This document shows, piece after piece, positions 1 through 9,253 of a stretch of DNA of 64,000 nucleotides. How positions within the stretch are numbered: the stretch's first letter is position 1; each line of letters opens with the position of its first letter. This DNA comes from CAVYXZ01 sp963772595. GTDB lineage: Bacteria; Chloroflexota; Anaerolineae; Aggregatilineales; Phototrophicaceae. The DNA lies in the NCBI GenBank assembly GCA_963772595.1, contig CAVYXZ010000010.1:62001-126000 (forward strand). The letters run 5' to 3'. The translations under genes and the position numbers were made by a program. The notes under the pieces were generated by a model. The model saw nothing but the letters and a program-made list of their open reading frames with translations, did no database searches and had not been told where the DNA came from.

Positions 1-261
1 GCGGCAAATCATCGCACGCAGCAGCATCGCTCCCATATCCTCATTGCCATCGGCCAGCTCGATAACGCGCCGGGCAATCACACCACCGCTGTCCAACAGT
101 TCCGGTTGGGCGTGCTGCTGCATGAGATAGTCAATCGCCACCGTGCGCGCCGACGGACCAAGCGTAGGCCGTATCGCGCCAATCAACGTATTCACCCCGC
201 GCTGCATGGCCCGGTGGCTCTTCGGTTGGAACACAATGCCAGGAGTTCTGGTCAATTTCAT
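1..261 (-). CDS. GroEL/Cpn60-like chaperonin, divergent, 5' part only
   Basis: The first 87 codons of a gene that runs off the left edge. The residues line up with the N-terminus of GroEL: a GVNTLIGAI block matches GVNVLADAV, TLGPSARTVAID matches the TLGPKGRNVVLD nucleotide-binding loop, and IELADGNEDMGA matches the IELEDKFENMGA segment. The TKDG phosphate-loop motif of true GroEL is replaced by LDSGG, so this looks like a divergent Cpn60 paralogue rather than the housekeeping chaperonin. Whether it binds or hydrolyses ATP cannot be judged without the rest of the gene. The start is the first in-frame ATG; the ribosome-binding site is weak (CAAGAG). It lies 13 bp beyond the end of the fructan operon on the same strand, so read-through is possible. 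The family call is firm, the function is not. Confidence 0.8.
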   Translation of the reverse strand, partial: MKLTRTPGIVFQPKSHRAMQRGVNTLIGAIRPTLGPSARTVAIDYLMQQHAQPELLDSGGVIARRVIELADGNEDMGAMLLRAMICR

Positions 262-274
262 CGCAAACTCTTGT

Positions 275-1664
275 CTAAGTCATCACATGAGCCGAAACAT
301 CCGAAAACGTCGCCCGGCCTTCGCTAACGAACAACCCCCACTGACCACCTGGATGATCGTATATGCGGCAGCTCAGCGCGACCATATCATTGGCATAAGC
401 CACAACCACACTGTCCTCAATGAGGATCTGTAATTTGAGAACTCTCCGCAGCGGCAAGTGGCCGCTCCAGCATGAACGGCTCATCGCCAGGGCGCGGCCA
501 GCGGTCAAAAACCAGGCGGTTCCGGCCCGGTTCCCAGCGCAGTTGATAGTAGCCCTCCAGTGCTGCATCCACCCGCAGCAAGAGACCGGCAGCACGGGTA
601 TTTTTATCGCAGGTGATCGTGCAGCACAGCAAGACCGTCTCGGGCATCTCGCCGAGACGAGCCGCTGCAAAGCCGTCAGTCCGGGCAGACTGGTAATCCT
701 GAATAGACGTCTGCCACTCGCCTAGTACTGCTTCGAACTCAATCGCCCGTTCACCGGAAAACCGCGCCAACTGCCCCGGCACAGGGCGGACGCTAAGATC
801 ATCGTTAAGCTGGTGGACCACCATTCTGCCGCCCCACTGCCACCGCCCAGTATCTGTCTCACCCTCACGACTTGGGTTCCAGCCGAATACGAAGCGATGC
901 TGTCCGTCGGAAGCCGTCTTGGCCGCGTAGAATGCCCGGCCATCGAAGGTATCGTTCGGGACTGCCTCCCAGGGGCCAGCAAGCAAATCGCTGACGCGAA
1001 AATGCGTGACATGCCGTTCACTGAAGGTCGAGTACACCAGGACCCATTGTTCATTCCAGCGGAACAGATCGGGGCATTCATGCGTGTAATACAAACGCGG
1101 CGACCAGAACGGCGACTGTACCGTCCACTGTTCCAGATCGGGTGACGTGACCAGCGCAATGCAGCCGCGCCGGTTCTTCGGACCCGTTTTCTCGCGCGCC
1201 GCCAGCAGCATCCAGTATTCACCCGCCTCATCGTTCCAGAATGGAAATGGATCGCGCCAGTCGATAGACTCATACCAGCGTGTATCAGCCTCAATGACCG
1301 GGTTCTGCGGGTCCTTCTGCCACACGCGCAGGTCGCGGCTGCTTGCCCGGCACACTGTTTGCGGCTGGTCCGGCCCGCGGTAGCCCGTGTAAAACAGGTG
1401 GAACACACCTTGACGCTCGATCACCGAGCCTGTAAAGCAACTCACCTCGTCTGGCGAGCCAGGCGGGCCGGGGGTTATCGCCAGAGGCCACAGATCCCAG
1501 TGAACCAGATCGTCCGAAACGACATGAGCATAGGGCGTCCCATCAGCACCTTCGCGGGCAGGCGGCAGCGGCGCTTTCAGGTAAAAGGCGTGATACTGCC
1601 CCTGCCAGTAAAATGGGATGACATCGCCGACATAACCATCCTCAGGGCGATAGAATACGTCCAT
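275..1664 (-). CDS. GH32-like glycoside hydrolase, one frameshift near the 3' end
   Basis: A GH32-type five-bladed propeller protein expected to act on fructosides. The catalytic positions are recognisable: GDVIPFYW in place of the usual NDPNG block (its Asp would be the nucleophile), WRDP near residue 138 (transition-state Asp), and ECPD near residue 186 (acid/base Glu). The first reading frame stops at 417, but a typical GH32 C-terminal beta-sandwich (LQILIEDSVVVAYAND, then GLFVSEGRATF) continues in another frame down to 275. A single-base indel at about 430-445 therefore splits the gene. The ATG at 1664 is preceded by AGGTG; an upstream GTG at 1676 abuts the permease stop. It is the last gene of the sugar ABC operon. 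The missing NDPNG suggests an unusual substrate or linkage within the GH32 superfamily. Confidence 0.75.
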
Positions 1665-1676
1665 CGGTCGTCGCAC

Positions 1677-2567
1677 CTAGCCCTTCAGACCGCCCATCAT
1701 CAGGCCTTCGATCAGGTAACGCTGGCCGAGGATGTAGATGATAATCACCGGAATGGTGGACAGCACAATACCTGCCAGTACGACCGAGATGCTGCCCGTT
1801 CCCATATACCCCTGCAACTCGACGATTCCCAACGTGATCGGGAATTTCTCGCGCGTGGTCATAAAGATCAGCGGGCTGAAGTAATCGTTCCACTTGGCAT
1901 TAAAGGTCAGGATCGCCAGGATCGCCAGCCCAGGAGAAGCCAGCGGGAAATAAATCTTGCGGAATATCTGCCACTGGTTCGCGCCATCAATGAGTGCCGC
2001 TTCTTCAAAATCGCCCGGTATCTGCATGAAATACTGACGCAGCAAGAACGTGCCAAAAGCAGTCGGTATCGCGGGCAGAATCAGCGCAGCCAGGGTATCG
2101 GCCAGCCCAAGCACGCGCGAGATAATGATGAACACTGGGATTATGGTGGCCTGACCAGGAATCATCAGCGTCGCCAGCACGATCCAGAACAACATGTTAC
2201 GTCCAGGAAAGCGCAGACGCGCAAAGGCGTATCCGGCCAGCGAAGCGGTAATCAACTGCCCCGCCACGACGCTCAAGGTGATGACAAAGCTGTTGGCTAT
2301 CTGCTGCGCGAAAGGGATTTCTTCGAAAACCTGGGCATAATTGTTGAAGTCCATATCGACCGGAATCCACTTCGGCGGGACATTAAACGATTCAGCCGGG
2401 GTTCGCAAAGAGGTCGAAACAACCCATATCAGCGGCATCAGAGTCAGAATACCAAAGACAGAAACAAACAAGATTCGCAGCCACTTCCCCCAGTTTCGCC
2501 TCACATAGTCGCGGGGCAGCAGGGGGCGGGCGGTGTTTGCTGACGCAGTTGTAGTAGTCATTAGCAA
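1677..2567 (-). CDS. Carbohydrate ABC transporter permease, MalG/LacG type
   Basis: Inner permease of a CUT1 carbohydrate importer, 296 residues with about six membrane segments. The cytoplasmic EAA loop, EAALIDGANQWQIFRKIYFP, contacts the ATPase, and the C-terminus GLMMGGLKG is typical of MalG-like proteins. It pairs with the permease immediately upstream (4 bp gap) and the binding protein beyond it. No ATPase gene is present in the locus; a shared MsiK/MalK-type ATPase encoded elsewhere is common for CUT1 systems. Flanking GH32 genes point to sucrose or fructo-oligosaccharides as substrate. The extended N-terminus (about 30 residues before the first helix) is normal for the family. Confidence 0.9.
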   Translation of the reverse strand: MLMTTTTASANTARPLLPRDYVRRNWGKWLRILFVSVFGILTLMPLIWVVSTSLRTPAESFNVPPKWIPVDMDFNNYAQVFEEIPFAQQIANSFVITLSVVAGQLITASLAGYAFARLRFPGRNMLFWIVLATLMIPGQATIIPVFIIISRVLGLADTLAALILPAIPTAFGTFLLRQYFMQIPGDFEEAALIDGANQWQIFRKIYFPLASPGLAILAILTFNAKWNDYFSPLIFMTTREKFPITLGIVELQGYMGTGSISVVLAGIVLSTIPVIIIYILGQRYLIEGLMMGGLKG

Positions 2568-2571
2568 TTTC

Positions 2572-3525
2572 CTAATTATAGAACACCCAGCGACGGCTCA
2601 GGAAAAACTGAATGCCCGTTACGAGCATGATGACAGCGAACAACACCAGCGCAATGGAGGAGCCATAGCCAAACTCAAGATTCTTGAACGCCGCGTCGTA
2701 CATCATCATCACAACCGTGCGGCTGGAATCACCCGGCCCGCCACGAGTCATGATGAAAGGCTCGTCGAAGAACTGGAGCATCTTGATGCCATCCGTCACT
2801 GTAGCAAACAAAATGGTCGGGCTGATGAGGGGCAAGATCACATTGCGCATCCGCTGCCAGCCCTGTGCGCCATCGACATCCGCCGCTTCCAACACCTCCT
2901 GCGGAATATTGCTGACTCCGCCCAGATAGATGATGAAGGTGAAGCCCAGGTTACGCCAGACGGTGGTGATGATGATGCTCCACAACACCACAGAACTGGA
3001 GTTCAGCCAGGGAACTTTCTCGATGCCGATAAGCCCAAGATAATAATTTATGACACCAAAATCCTGATTAAAAAGATAGCCAAGCGTGACGGCTACCGCC
3101 GCGCCGGACATGAGCACTGGCAAAAAGTATGAGGTCCGCAGCAGGGTCGCAAAGGTTCGACTTGCCAGCTTGCGAACAGAAAGCGCCAGCGACATCGCCA
3201 GCACCTCTAGAATGACAACCGTACCAAATACCAGCAGGAACGTATTGCGGAAACTGATAAAGACGCGGGCATCGTTGAACAGACGAACAAAATTATCCAG
3301 GCCGATGAACTCCGGCGGCTTGAACACATTCCATTTGTAGAAGCTCAGGCCAAAAGAGATCAACATCGGGCCGACGACAAAGACCAGCAGACCGATGATC
3401 GTCGGCAGCAGGAACAGGTATCCGAGGGTAGCGCGCTGCCGTCGGACCCCCTCCATCGTGTCGGCGGCCAACCAGCGGACGATTGCCGGACGTGTCGGTT
3501 TCTGAGAAACAGTGGGTGAGGTCAT
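2572..3525 (-). CDS. Carbohydrate ABC transporter permease, MalF/UgpA type
   Basis: Partner permease of the CUT1 importer, about 317 residues from the chosen start. A first helix near YLFLLPTIIGLLVFVVGP, six predicted membrane segments and the EAA loop EAADVDGAQGWQRMRNVILP identify it. The frame is open further upstream, but the ATG at 3525 has an AGAGGT ribosome-binding site and gives the usual N-terminus MTSPTVSQ; a longer start would run back toward the binding-protein gene. It is co-transcribed with the binding protein upstream (76 bp) and the second permease downstream (4 bp). The substrate is inferred from the GH32 neighbours. Confidence 0.9.
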   Translation of the reverse strand: MTSPTVSQKPTRPAIVRWLAADTMEGVRRQRATLGYLFLLPTIIGLLVFVVGPMLISFGLSFYKWNVFKPPEFIGLDNFVRLFNDARVFISFRNTFLLVFGTVVILEVLAMSLALSVRKLASRTFATLLRTSYFLPVLMSGAAVAVTLGYLFNQDFGVINYYLGLIGIEKVPWLNSSSVVLWSIIITTVWRNLGFTFIIYLGGVSNIPQEVLEAADVDGAQGWQRMRNVILPLISPTILFATVTDGIKMLQFFDEPFIMTRGGPGDSSRTVVMMMYDAAFKNLEFGYGSSIALVLFAVIMLVTGIQFFLSRRWVFYN

Positions 3526-3601
3526 GACATTACCTCTGGTAAACTTGTGGGGAGCCGGGTGTGGCTCCCCATCGTTCACATTGACTGAAAAGCCGGATTG
3601 C

Positions 3602-5005
3602 TTATTGGCGCGCCCACAGAGCTTCGAGTTCAGCCTGCATTCCGTCGAGCGCATCTTTCGGGGTCTGCTCGCCGGTCATCGCCAGACCAGTGTAGCGCGT
3701 GAAGATATTGGTCATCTCGTTCGACGCGGGTGGCCCAGGAATCGGGGTCGTGTCGGGGCGTTCGTCGAGTGTGGCATAGAAAACCTTCGAGTTGGCCGGG
3801 CCAGTCTCGGCAAAGGCTTCCTCGGTCGCCATCGAACGCCGCGCCGGGGTCGTATAGACCGTGGGCACGAAGAGCGTGTTCATCTTCATGGCTTCCAGGC
3901 TGATGGTGAATTTCAGGTATTCCCAGGCGCGGTCCTGATTGGCGCCACCGCTGAACAGCCAGTGACCGCCGGTCCCCATCTGGTGCTTCTGCGATACCCA
4001 CTTCGGCCAGAACTGAACGTCGAAGGAGCCTTTTTCCATCCCAGCTTCGTGCAAACCACCGGCCCAGAAACCGCCAGCCGGGGTCATGCCCAGCTTGTCG
4101 CTGGTAAAGAAGCCCTGCAAGGAATCGCCACCGCCCAGTTCAATCGAAGGGGTCAGCCCCTCATCAAAGAGCGAATAGACGAATTCCAGAGTCTCGACCA
4201 TTTTATCGCTGTTGGCCTGCGGTGTGGGCCAGCGCCAGCCGCCGCCACGTCCTTCAGCGGTGGGTTCGTCAGCGTAGAAAGTCTCCCACATCCACTCGCC
4301 ACCGGGGGCGCGTTCTTCGGTCAGGATGTTGGTTTCATTGACGAACTGCCAGGTTCCCCAACTACCCCACAGCCGGTTGGTCCAGCCGTAGCCGAATGTG
4401 TCTTCGCCATCAAGATTGGTCAGTGCGCGGGCGATCTCGACAAAGTCATCCTTCGTCCAGTCTTCGCCCGGCAGTTCCAGACCAGCCTTTTCCATCATGT
4501 TCATGTTGAAGTACATGTTGGGACAGTTGAAGTCACGCGGGAGTTCGTACAGGTCGCCTTCCCACATCATGGCCTCGGTCAGCACCGGGCTAACATCGGC
4601 AAAGTATTCGGCCAGTTCATCTGCCGAATCCTTCACGCGATCCGTCAAGGGCGTGGAGATGCCCTGCGCCGCGTAGAGCACAGTGGCTTCGGTCGCGGCG
4701 TAACCGATGTCAAGCGGCTGTCCTGCCGCCAACTGCGCCAGAATCTTGCTGGCGACCTCTTCGTGATCGATACCGGTGATACTGATATACTCGACATTCG
4801 TCCCAGGGTGCATCTCGTTGAAAGCTGCTGTGACCGGGGTGTAACGATCCGCATCATCCTGAAAACGAATAGTCACTTCGTCTTGCTGAGGGGGTGACGC
4901 AGCTTCGGAGGCCAGCGAAATACCCGTTGCGGCAGTCGCAGCCAGCCCGGCAGCGCCAACCGCCGTAGCCTTGATAAACCCACGCCGACTCATTTTCTTG
5001 CTCAT
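3602..5005 (-). CDS. Sugar ABC transporter substrate-binding protein with Tat signal
   Basis: Extracytoplasmic solute-binding protein (family 1, about 467 residues) that captures sugar for the two permeases encoded just downstream. The N-terminus carries a twin-arginine signal, MSRRGFIKATAVGAAGLAA, so it should be exported folded; Tat-dependent binding proteins are common in Chloroflexota. The mature part begins with the usual EVTIRFQDDADRYTPV strand, and the protein ends in EALWARQ. The start has an AGGAG ribosome-binding site 6 bp upstream; MSRRG four codons later is an alternative start. It lies 127 bp downstream of the intracellular GH32 gene, a gap large enough for an extra promoter or processing site. 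The sugar specificity cannot be read from the sequence. Confidence 0.88.
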   Translation of the reverse strand: MSKKMSRRGFIKATAVGAAGLAATAATGISLASEAASPPQQDEVTIRFQDDADRYTPVTAAFNEMHPGTNVEYISITGIDHEEVASKILAQLAAGQPLDIGYAATEATVLYAAQGISTPLTDRVKDSADELAEYFADVSPVLTEAMMWEGDLYELPRDFNCPNMYFNMNMMEKAGLELPGEDWTKDDFVEIARALTNLDGEDTFGYGWTNRLWGSWGTWQFVNETNILTEERAPGGEWMWETFYADEPTAEGRGGGWRWPTPQANSDKMVETLEFVYSLFDEGLTPSIELGGGDSLQGFFTSDKLGMTPAGGFWAGGLHEAGMEKGSFDVQFWPKWVSQKHQMGTGGHWLFSGGANQDRAWEYLKFTISLEAMKMNTLFVPTVYTTPARRSMATEEAFAETGPANSKVFYATLDERPDTTPIPGPPASNEMTNIFTRYTGLAMTGEQTPKDALDGMQAELEALWARQ

Positions 5006-5132
5006 GGCAAACTCCTAGGAAATCTCTCTCAAAAAGACACGCAGTCCGAAAACTAGCGCAAGTTCGTTATATCTATACTGCCTCACCTCCTTACGTCCTC
5101 GTCTATCGAAAACCCTCCTTCTTCAACCGGCA

Positions 5133-6539
5133 CTACGACCAGATTGAATTCATTTCCCAGACATCCAAAGATCGGATTTTGCCGCTGCCAAACAGACCCA
5201 GGTCCTGGCTTTCAAGCCGCGAGGTATAAATTCGACTGGTCAGGCTGGTGCGTCCATTGGCAATGATTTCCAGCACCGAACCGTCCAGCAGGATTCGCAG
5301 TTCCAGGGACTCATCCGCGTCAAGCATATGTGGCGCGGTCTCCGGGTAGCTATGAGCACCATCCTGATGCCCGGACCGCTCACGATTCACCCGCAGTTCA
5401 CCGGCACGGCGGTCATAGATCACCTGCGTCCGCTCGCTTCCGTCTGGTGCGGAGGCCAGCGTGAGGCCGAGCAGTTCGCCCTCAAAAGTTACTTGAATGT
5501 CCAACGCCAACCCGCTCACATCGACTGGCCTCTCGCCATCCAGATCGAGGTCGGCAGCGTGGTAATGAGCGCCCCGAATCGATTCCAGTTCCGGCACCGG
5601 CGTCATCTGCAGGCGGCCTTCGTGCAGGGTCAACTCGCGCGGAATTGACTGCACACCGCTCCACCCGGCGGCTTTCTGGGCATCCACTGAGCGCCCCTCA
5701 CGCAGCCAACCCCAGAGCAACCGGCGGCCTTGATCGTCTTGTAAGCTCAGTGGCGCATAAAGATAGCTGTAATCCAGCACCCCTTCGTAGCTGGGTGTAA
5801 AACGATAGTTGGCGTAGTCACCGACAAAGTAGAACACGGTGGCCGCCCCGCCCCCCAGATGTGCCGAAATAATCAACACCCACTGGTCGTCGAGTTTGAA
5901 GAAATTGGGACACTCCCACATGACGCCGTTTTTCTTGATGTCGCCAGTCAGCAGCGGATTCAGATAGTCCCAGTGAATCAGGTCGGATGACCGGTAAAGG
6001 AACACCGTGCCGCCTACCCCGTCGATACGCGAGCCAAGCGCCATGTACCAGGTGTCGCCCTCGCGCCAGACGAAGGGATCGCGGAAGTCACGTGTTTGTT
6101 TCGATTCCGGGGGAATATCGCGGATGACCGGATTGCCTGCATACTTCTCCCAGGTCAGCAACCCATCGTGGCTGGTGGCAATGCACTGGGTCTGGATACT
6201 GCTGCGCTCGCCCCGTGTGCCGGTGTAGATGATCGTCGGCACGCCGTCGTGATCGACTGCGCAGCCAGAAAATACACCGGATTCGTCATACAAATCGACC
6301 GGAGCCAGCGCAACGGGCAGATCAACCCAATGAATCAGGTCGTCACTGACCGTATGCCCCCAGTGCATACTCGTATGAACAGGCGCGTCAGGATTGTTCT
6401 GGTAAAACAGGTGGTATCGTCCCTGCCACTGGATCACACCGTTTGGGTCATTCATCCAGTTGGCGGGCGGCAGAAAGTGATAACGGGGCCGATGCCAATC
6501 TTCAGCGAATTTTTGACGGATATTCGAAAGATGGGTCAT
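5133..6539 (-). CDS. GH32 beta-fructofuranosidase (sucrose hydrolase), cytoplasmic
   Basis: Hydrolyses sucrose, sucrose-phosphate or short fructo-oligosaccharides at the fructose end. All three GH32 catalytic blocks are intact: WMNDPNG at residues 28-34 (D31 nucleophile), FRDP at 152-155 (D154), and ECP at 209-211 (E209 acid/base). The C-terminal beta-sandwich has the usual SVLEIIANGRTSLTSRIY segment. There is no signal peptide, so it should act in the cytoplasm on imported sugar. At 468 residues it has the normal length for SacA/ScrB-type enzymes. It is the first gene of the leftward operon and is divergent from the LacI gene, with a LacI-type palindrome between them, so it is probably the main target of that repressor. 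Confidence 0.93.
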   Translation of the reverse strand: MTHLSNIRQKFAEDWHRPRYHFLPPANWMNDPNGVIQWQGRYHLFYQNNPDAPVHTSMHWGHTVSDDLIHWVDLPVALAPVDLYDESGVFSGCAVDHDGVPTIIYTGTRGERSSIQTQCIATSHDGLLTWEKYAGNPVIRDIPPESKQTRDFRDPFVWREGDTWYMALGSRIDGVGGTVFLYRSSDLIHWDYLNPLLTGDIKKNGVMWECPNFFKLDDQWVLIISAHLGGGAATVFYFVGDYANYRFTPSYEGVLDYSYLYAPLSLQDDQGRRLLWGWLREGRSVDAQKAAGWSGVQSIPRELTLHEGRLQMTPVPELESIRGAHYHAADLDLDGERPVDVSGLALDIQVTFEGELLGLTLASAPDGSERTQVIYDRRAGELRVNRERSGHQDGAHSYPETAPHMLDADESLELRILLDGSVLEIIANGRTSLTSRIYTSRLESQDLGLFGSGKIRSLDVWEMNSIWS

Positions 6540-6596
6540 TATTTCACCTTGTCATGTTGAGACAAGCGGCCTGTCACGGCACAAAAAATCAATAAC

Positions 6597-6614
6597 TATG
6601 GTAACGATACCATA
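6597..6614. promoter_or_regulatory. LacI-family operator candidate
   Basis: TATGGTAACGATACCATA is an inverted repeat with perfect 7-bp arms, a 4-bp centre and the central CG typical of LacI/GalR operators. It lies 58 bp before the GH32 gene on the left and 89 bp before the LacI gene on the right. One bound dimer could therefore control both divergent units. A TAGAAT -10 candidate for the LacI gene is at 6664-6669. Confidence 0.7.
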
Positions 6615-6702
6615 TCATTCCGTTTCGCGCAAATGCTGGTATCCAGGGAGCGCTGTAGCGTGTTAGAATGAAGAGGAACTTTCGACTTAACCGGAAAGAC
6701 TG

Positions 6703-7722
6703 ATGCAGCAAAAGTCCACTATCCAGGACGTTGCCAACCGCGCAGGCGTGGGCACGACCACCGTCACACGAGTTCTGAACGGCCATCCTTATGTCAGTGA
6801 AGCCACCCGACAGAAGGTGATGACTGCGATTGCGGAACTCAACTACCGGCCAAGCTTCAGTGCCCGCCAGATGCGCACCCGCAGTTCTCGACTCATCGGA
6901 TTTCTGACTGATGAGGTCATCACCACACCCTGGGCTGTCCATATCATCAAGGGCGCAGAGGAGGCATTGTGGGAGGACGGGAAAATGCTGCTGGTCGTCA
7001 ATGTCGGGCATGACCCTGAGAAAACCGAGTCTGCCATCGAAATCCTTCTGGAGCGGCAGGTGGAGGGAATCATCTACGCAGCCTCCTTCCACCGTGCGGT
7101 CGAACTGCCGGAAAATATCAAGCAGGTTCCGACCGTGCTTGCCGACTGCTTTGCCGTTGACCGCTCGCTGCCCTCAGTCGTACCCAACGAAGTTCAGGGA
7201 GGCTACGATGCGACCCGCTGTCTGCTCCAGAAGGGGCATCGACGCATTGGCTTTATCAATCTGGGAAGCAATTACTTGAACAAGGAAAATCCAGTGCCGG
7301 CAGCTACCGGTCGCCTGAAAGGCTACAAACAGGCTTTGGCCGAATATGAAATCCCATTTGATGAGACCTTGCTGAAGTATACTGACGCCAACCTTCTAAC
7401 GAACTATCGCTTGACCATCGAGCTGATGAAACTGCCCGAACCGCCAACTGCGATTTTCTGCGGTAATGATCGCACGGCCATGGGCTGTTATGGCGCGCTA
7501 CAGGGGCTTGGTTTGCGCATTCCTGATGATGTGGCCGTCATGGGCTTTGATAATCACGTCGAGTTTGCCGAATATGTGTGGCCGCCCTTGACCACCATGC
7601 AGCTGCCGCATTACGAGATGGGCCGCTGGGCCATCGATCACCTGAATCAGGCTGGCGAATCAGAACTAGAGCCTGTTCAACATATGATTGAATGCCCCTT
7701 AGTGGAGCGCGAGTCGGTCTGA
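6703..7722 (+). CDS. LacI-family repressor of the sucrose/fructan locus
   Basis: DNA-binding regulator of 339 residues. The N-terminal helix-turn-helix plus hinge helix reads TIQDVANRAGVGTTTVTRVL, followed by LNYRPSFSARQM. The rest is a periplasmic-binding-protein fold with the typical ends PTAIFCGNDRTAMGCYGAL and PDDVAVMGFDN. It is flanked by GH32 genes on both sides and by a palindrome in its own promoter region, so it most likely represses the intracellular GH32/ABC operon and itself, with a sugar as inducer. GGAAAG precedes the ATG by 6 bp. The secreted GH32 gene follows by 52 bp and may be co-transcribed. Confidence 0.92.
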   Translation: MQQKSTIQDVANRAGVGTTTVTRVLNGHPYVSEATRQKVMTAIAELNYRPSFSARQMRTRSSRLIGFLTDEVITTPWAVHIIKGAEEALWEDGKMLLVVNVGHDPEKTESAIEILLERQVEGIIYAASFHRAVELPENIKQVPTVLADCFAVDRSLPSVVPNEVQGGYDATRCLLQKGHRRIGFINLGSNYLNKENPVPAATGRLKGYKQALAEYEIPFDETLLKYTDANLLTNYRLTIELMKLPEPPTAIFCGNDRTAMGCYGALQGLGLRIPDDVAVMGFDNHVEFAEYVWPPLTTMQLPHYEMGRWAIDHLNQAGESELEPVQHMIECPLVERESV

Positions 7723-7774
7723 TTATGGCGAGGCTCTAGCAAAAACACGCATATCTGACGGAGAAACGGTACTA

Positions 7775-9253
7775 ATGAAACGCTATCTATCCAGGGTCAT
7801 TCCACTGCTGCTGGGTTTGCTGCTGCTCACCACGATCTCAACTGCACAAGACTACAAAATGTACGACGAACCTTATCGCCCGCAGTTTCATTTCAGTCCG
7901 CCAACTCAGTGGATGAATGACCCGAATGGCCTGGTGTACTATGACGGAGAATATCACCTTTTTTACCAATACAATCCCGATGCCATGGTCCCAGGTTCGA
8001 TGCACTGGGGGCACGCCGTCAGTACAGATCTCGTTCACTGGGAGAATCTGCCCATCGCCCTGTATCCAGATGAAAATGGCTCAATCTGGTCTGGCTCGGT
8101 AGTGGTTGACAGCGAGAACAGCAGCGGTCTGGTTCCCGGCGGTGGCTTCGTGGCCGTCTTCTCCTATGACAACCAAACTCAGGGCCTTGCGTACAGTACG
8201 GACCGTGGTCGCACGTGGCAAAAGTATGACGCCAACCCAATTCTGCCCGCTCTGGAGACTGACTTCCGCGACCCGAAGGTGTTCTGGCATGAAGCCACTC
8301 GGCAGTGGGTGATGATCATTTCGGCTAAGACTGCCGTCAAGATCTTCACGTCATCTAACCTGATTCAGTGGGATTTCGCCAGTGATTTCACGGACCCAAA
8401 CTTTCAAGGCGGTGTCTGGGAAGTCCCCGACCTCTTTCCGATGGACCTGGATGGCGAAGAAAAATGGGTGATGATCGTCAGCACAACGTCCGGTGGGCCT
8501 GTGGATGGCAACGGCACACGCTACTACATCGGCGATTTTGACGGGCAGGTCTTTACCGATGACTACCCGGATACACTGACCTGGCTGGACTATGGCCCGG
8601 ATAACTACGCGGGTACGACCTGGAACAACGTCCCCAATCATAAGCGTCTATTCATTGGCTGGATGAACAACTGGCTCTATGCTCAGGGGATACCCACATC
8701 GGTCTGGCGTGGCGCGGATACCATTGTGCGCGAGTTCAAGCTGATTCACACACAGGATGGTGTTCGACTGATTCAGTCCCCACTGGAGGCCCTGACCCAA
8801 CTGCGGCAGCCCATCGGAACCTGGGACGACGTGCCGGTCGATGGCACATTCGCGCTGGATCAACTGGATGGACAGCAGTTTGAGTTAATCGCCGAATTTG
8901 AGTTAGGCACAGCGGCTCGCTTCGGGATCGAGTTGTATAACAAGGGGAAGATTCCAACTCGTGTCATGTACAGCGTCGCCACTTCACAGCTCGTCATCAA
9001 CCGGCCCGGCTCAGGCATCGGTGGCAACGGCACCTTCGCGTTAGGACCGCTGGAGCCTGAGAATTCCCGGATTAAGCTGCATATCTTTGTGGATCGATCT
9101 TCGGTTGAGGTATTCGGCAATGATGGCCTGGTCGTTATGAGCAGCCAGATATTCCCTGAGGCCGGCAGCGAAGGCGTAGCGCTCTTCACTGAAGACGGAA
9201 GCGCAACGCTTCTGCATCTGGAAGCCTATGCGATGCACAGCATCTGGTCATAA
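7775..9253 (+). CDS. Secreted GH32 fructan hydrolase (levanase/inulinase type)
   Basis: Extracellular enzyme expected to release fructose from fructans or sucrose outside the cell. A Sec signal peptide (MKRYLSRVIPLLLGLLLL, cleavage near STAQ-DY) precedes the GH32 fold. Catalytic residues are WMNDPNG at 46-52 (D49), FRDPK at 164-168 (D166) and EVP at 216-218 (E216). The EVP block in place of ECP is characteristic of exo-levanase/exo-inulinase-like enzymes rather than cytoplasmic invertases. The C-terminal sandwich, with SSVEVFGNDG, is complete; length is 492 residues. It supplies sugars for the neighbouring ABC importer. The start follows GGAGAAACG. Whether levan, inulin or sucrose is preferred cannot be told. 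Confidence 0.92.
   Translation: MKRYLSRVIPLLLGLLLLTTISTAQDYKMYDEPYRPQFHFSPPTQWMNDPNGLVYYDGEYHLFYQYNPDAMVPGSMHWGHAVSTDLVHWENLPIALYPDENGSIWSGSVVVDSENSSGLVPGGGFVAVFSYDNQTQGLAYSTDRGRTWQKYDANPILPALETDFRDPKVFWHEATRQWVMIISAKTAVKIFTSSNLIQWDFASDFTDPNFQGGVWEVPDLFPMDLDGEEKWVMIVSTTSGGPVDGNGTRYYIGDFDGQVFTDDYPDTLTWLDYGPDNYAGTTWNNVPNHKRLFIGWMNNWLYAQGIPTSVWRGADTIVREFKLIHTQDGVRLIQSPLEALTQLRQPIGTWDDVPVDGTFALDQLDGQQFELIAEFELGTAARFGIELYNKGKIPTRVMYSVATSQLVINRPGSGIGGNGTFALGPLEPENSRIKLHIFVDRSSVEVFGNDGLVVMSSQIFPEAGSEGVALFTEDGSATLLHLEAYAMHSIWS

Noticed and set aside
1359..2543. Long plus-strand open frame (394 codons) opposite the MalG-type permease
   Set aside because: Antisense shadow: its composition is Arg/Gln/His-rich without any motif, while the minus frame is a textbook permease.
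3512..4897. 461-codon plus-strand frame opposite the Tat binding protein
   Set aside because: Shadow of a GC-rich gene; the minus strand has the Tat signal, a ribosome-binding site and family similarity.
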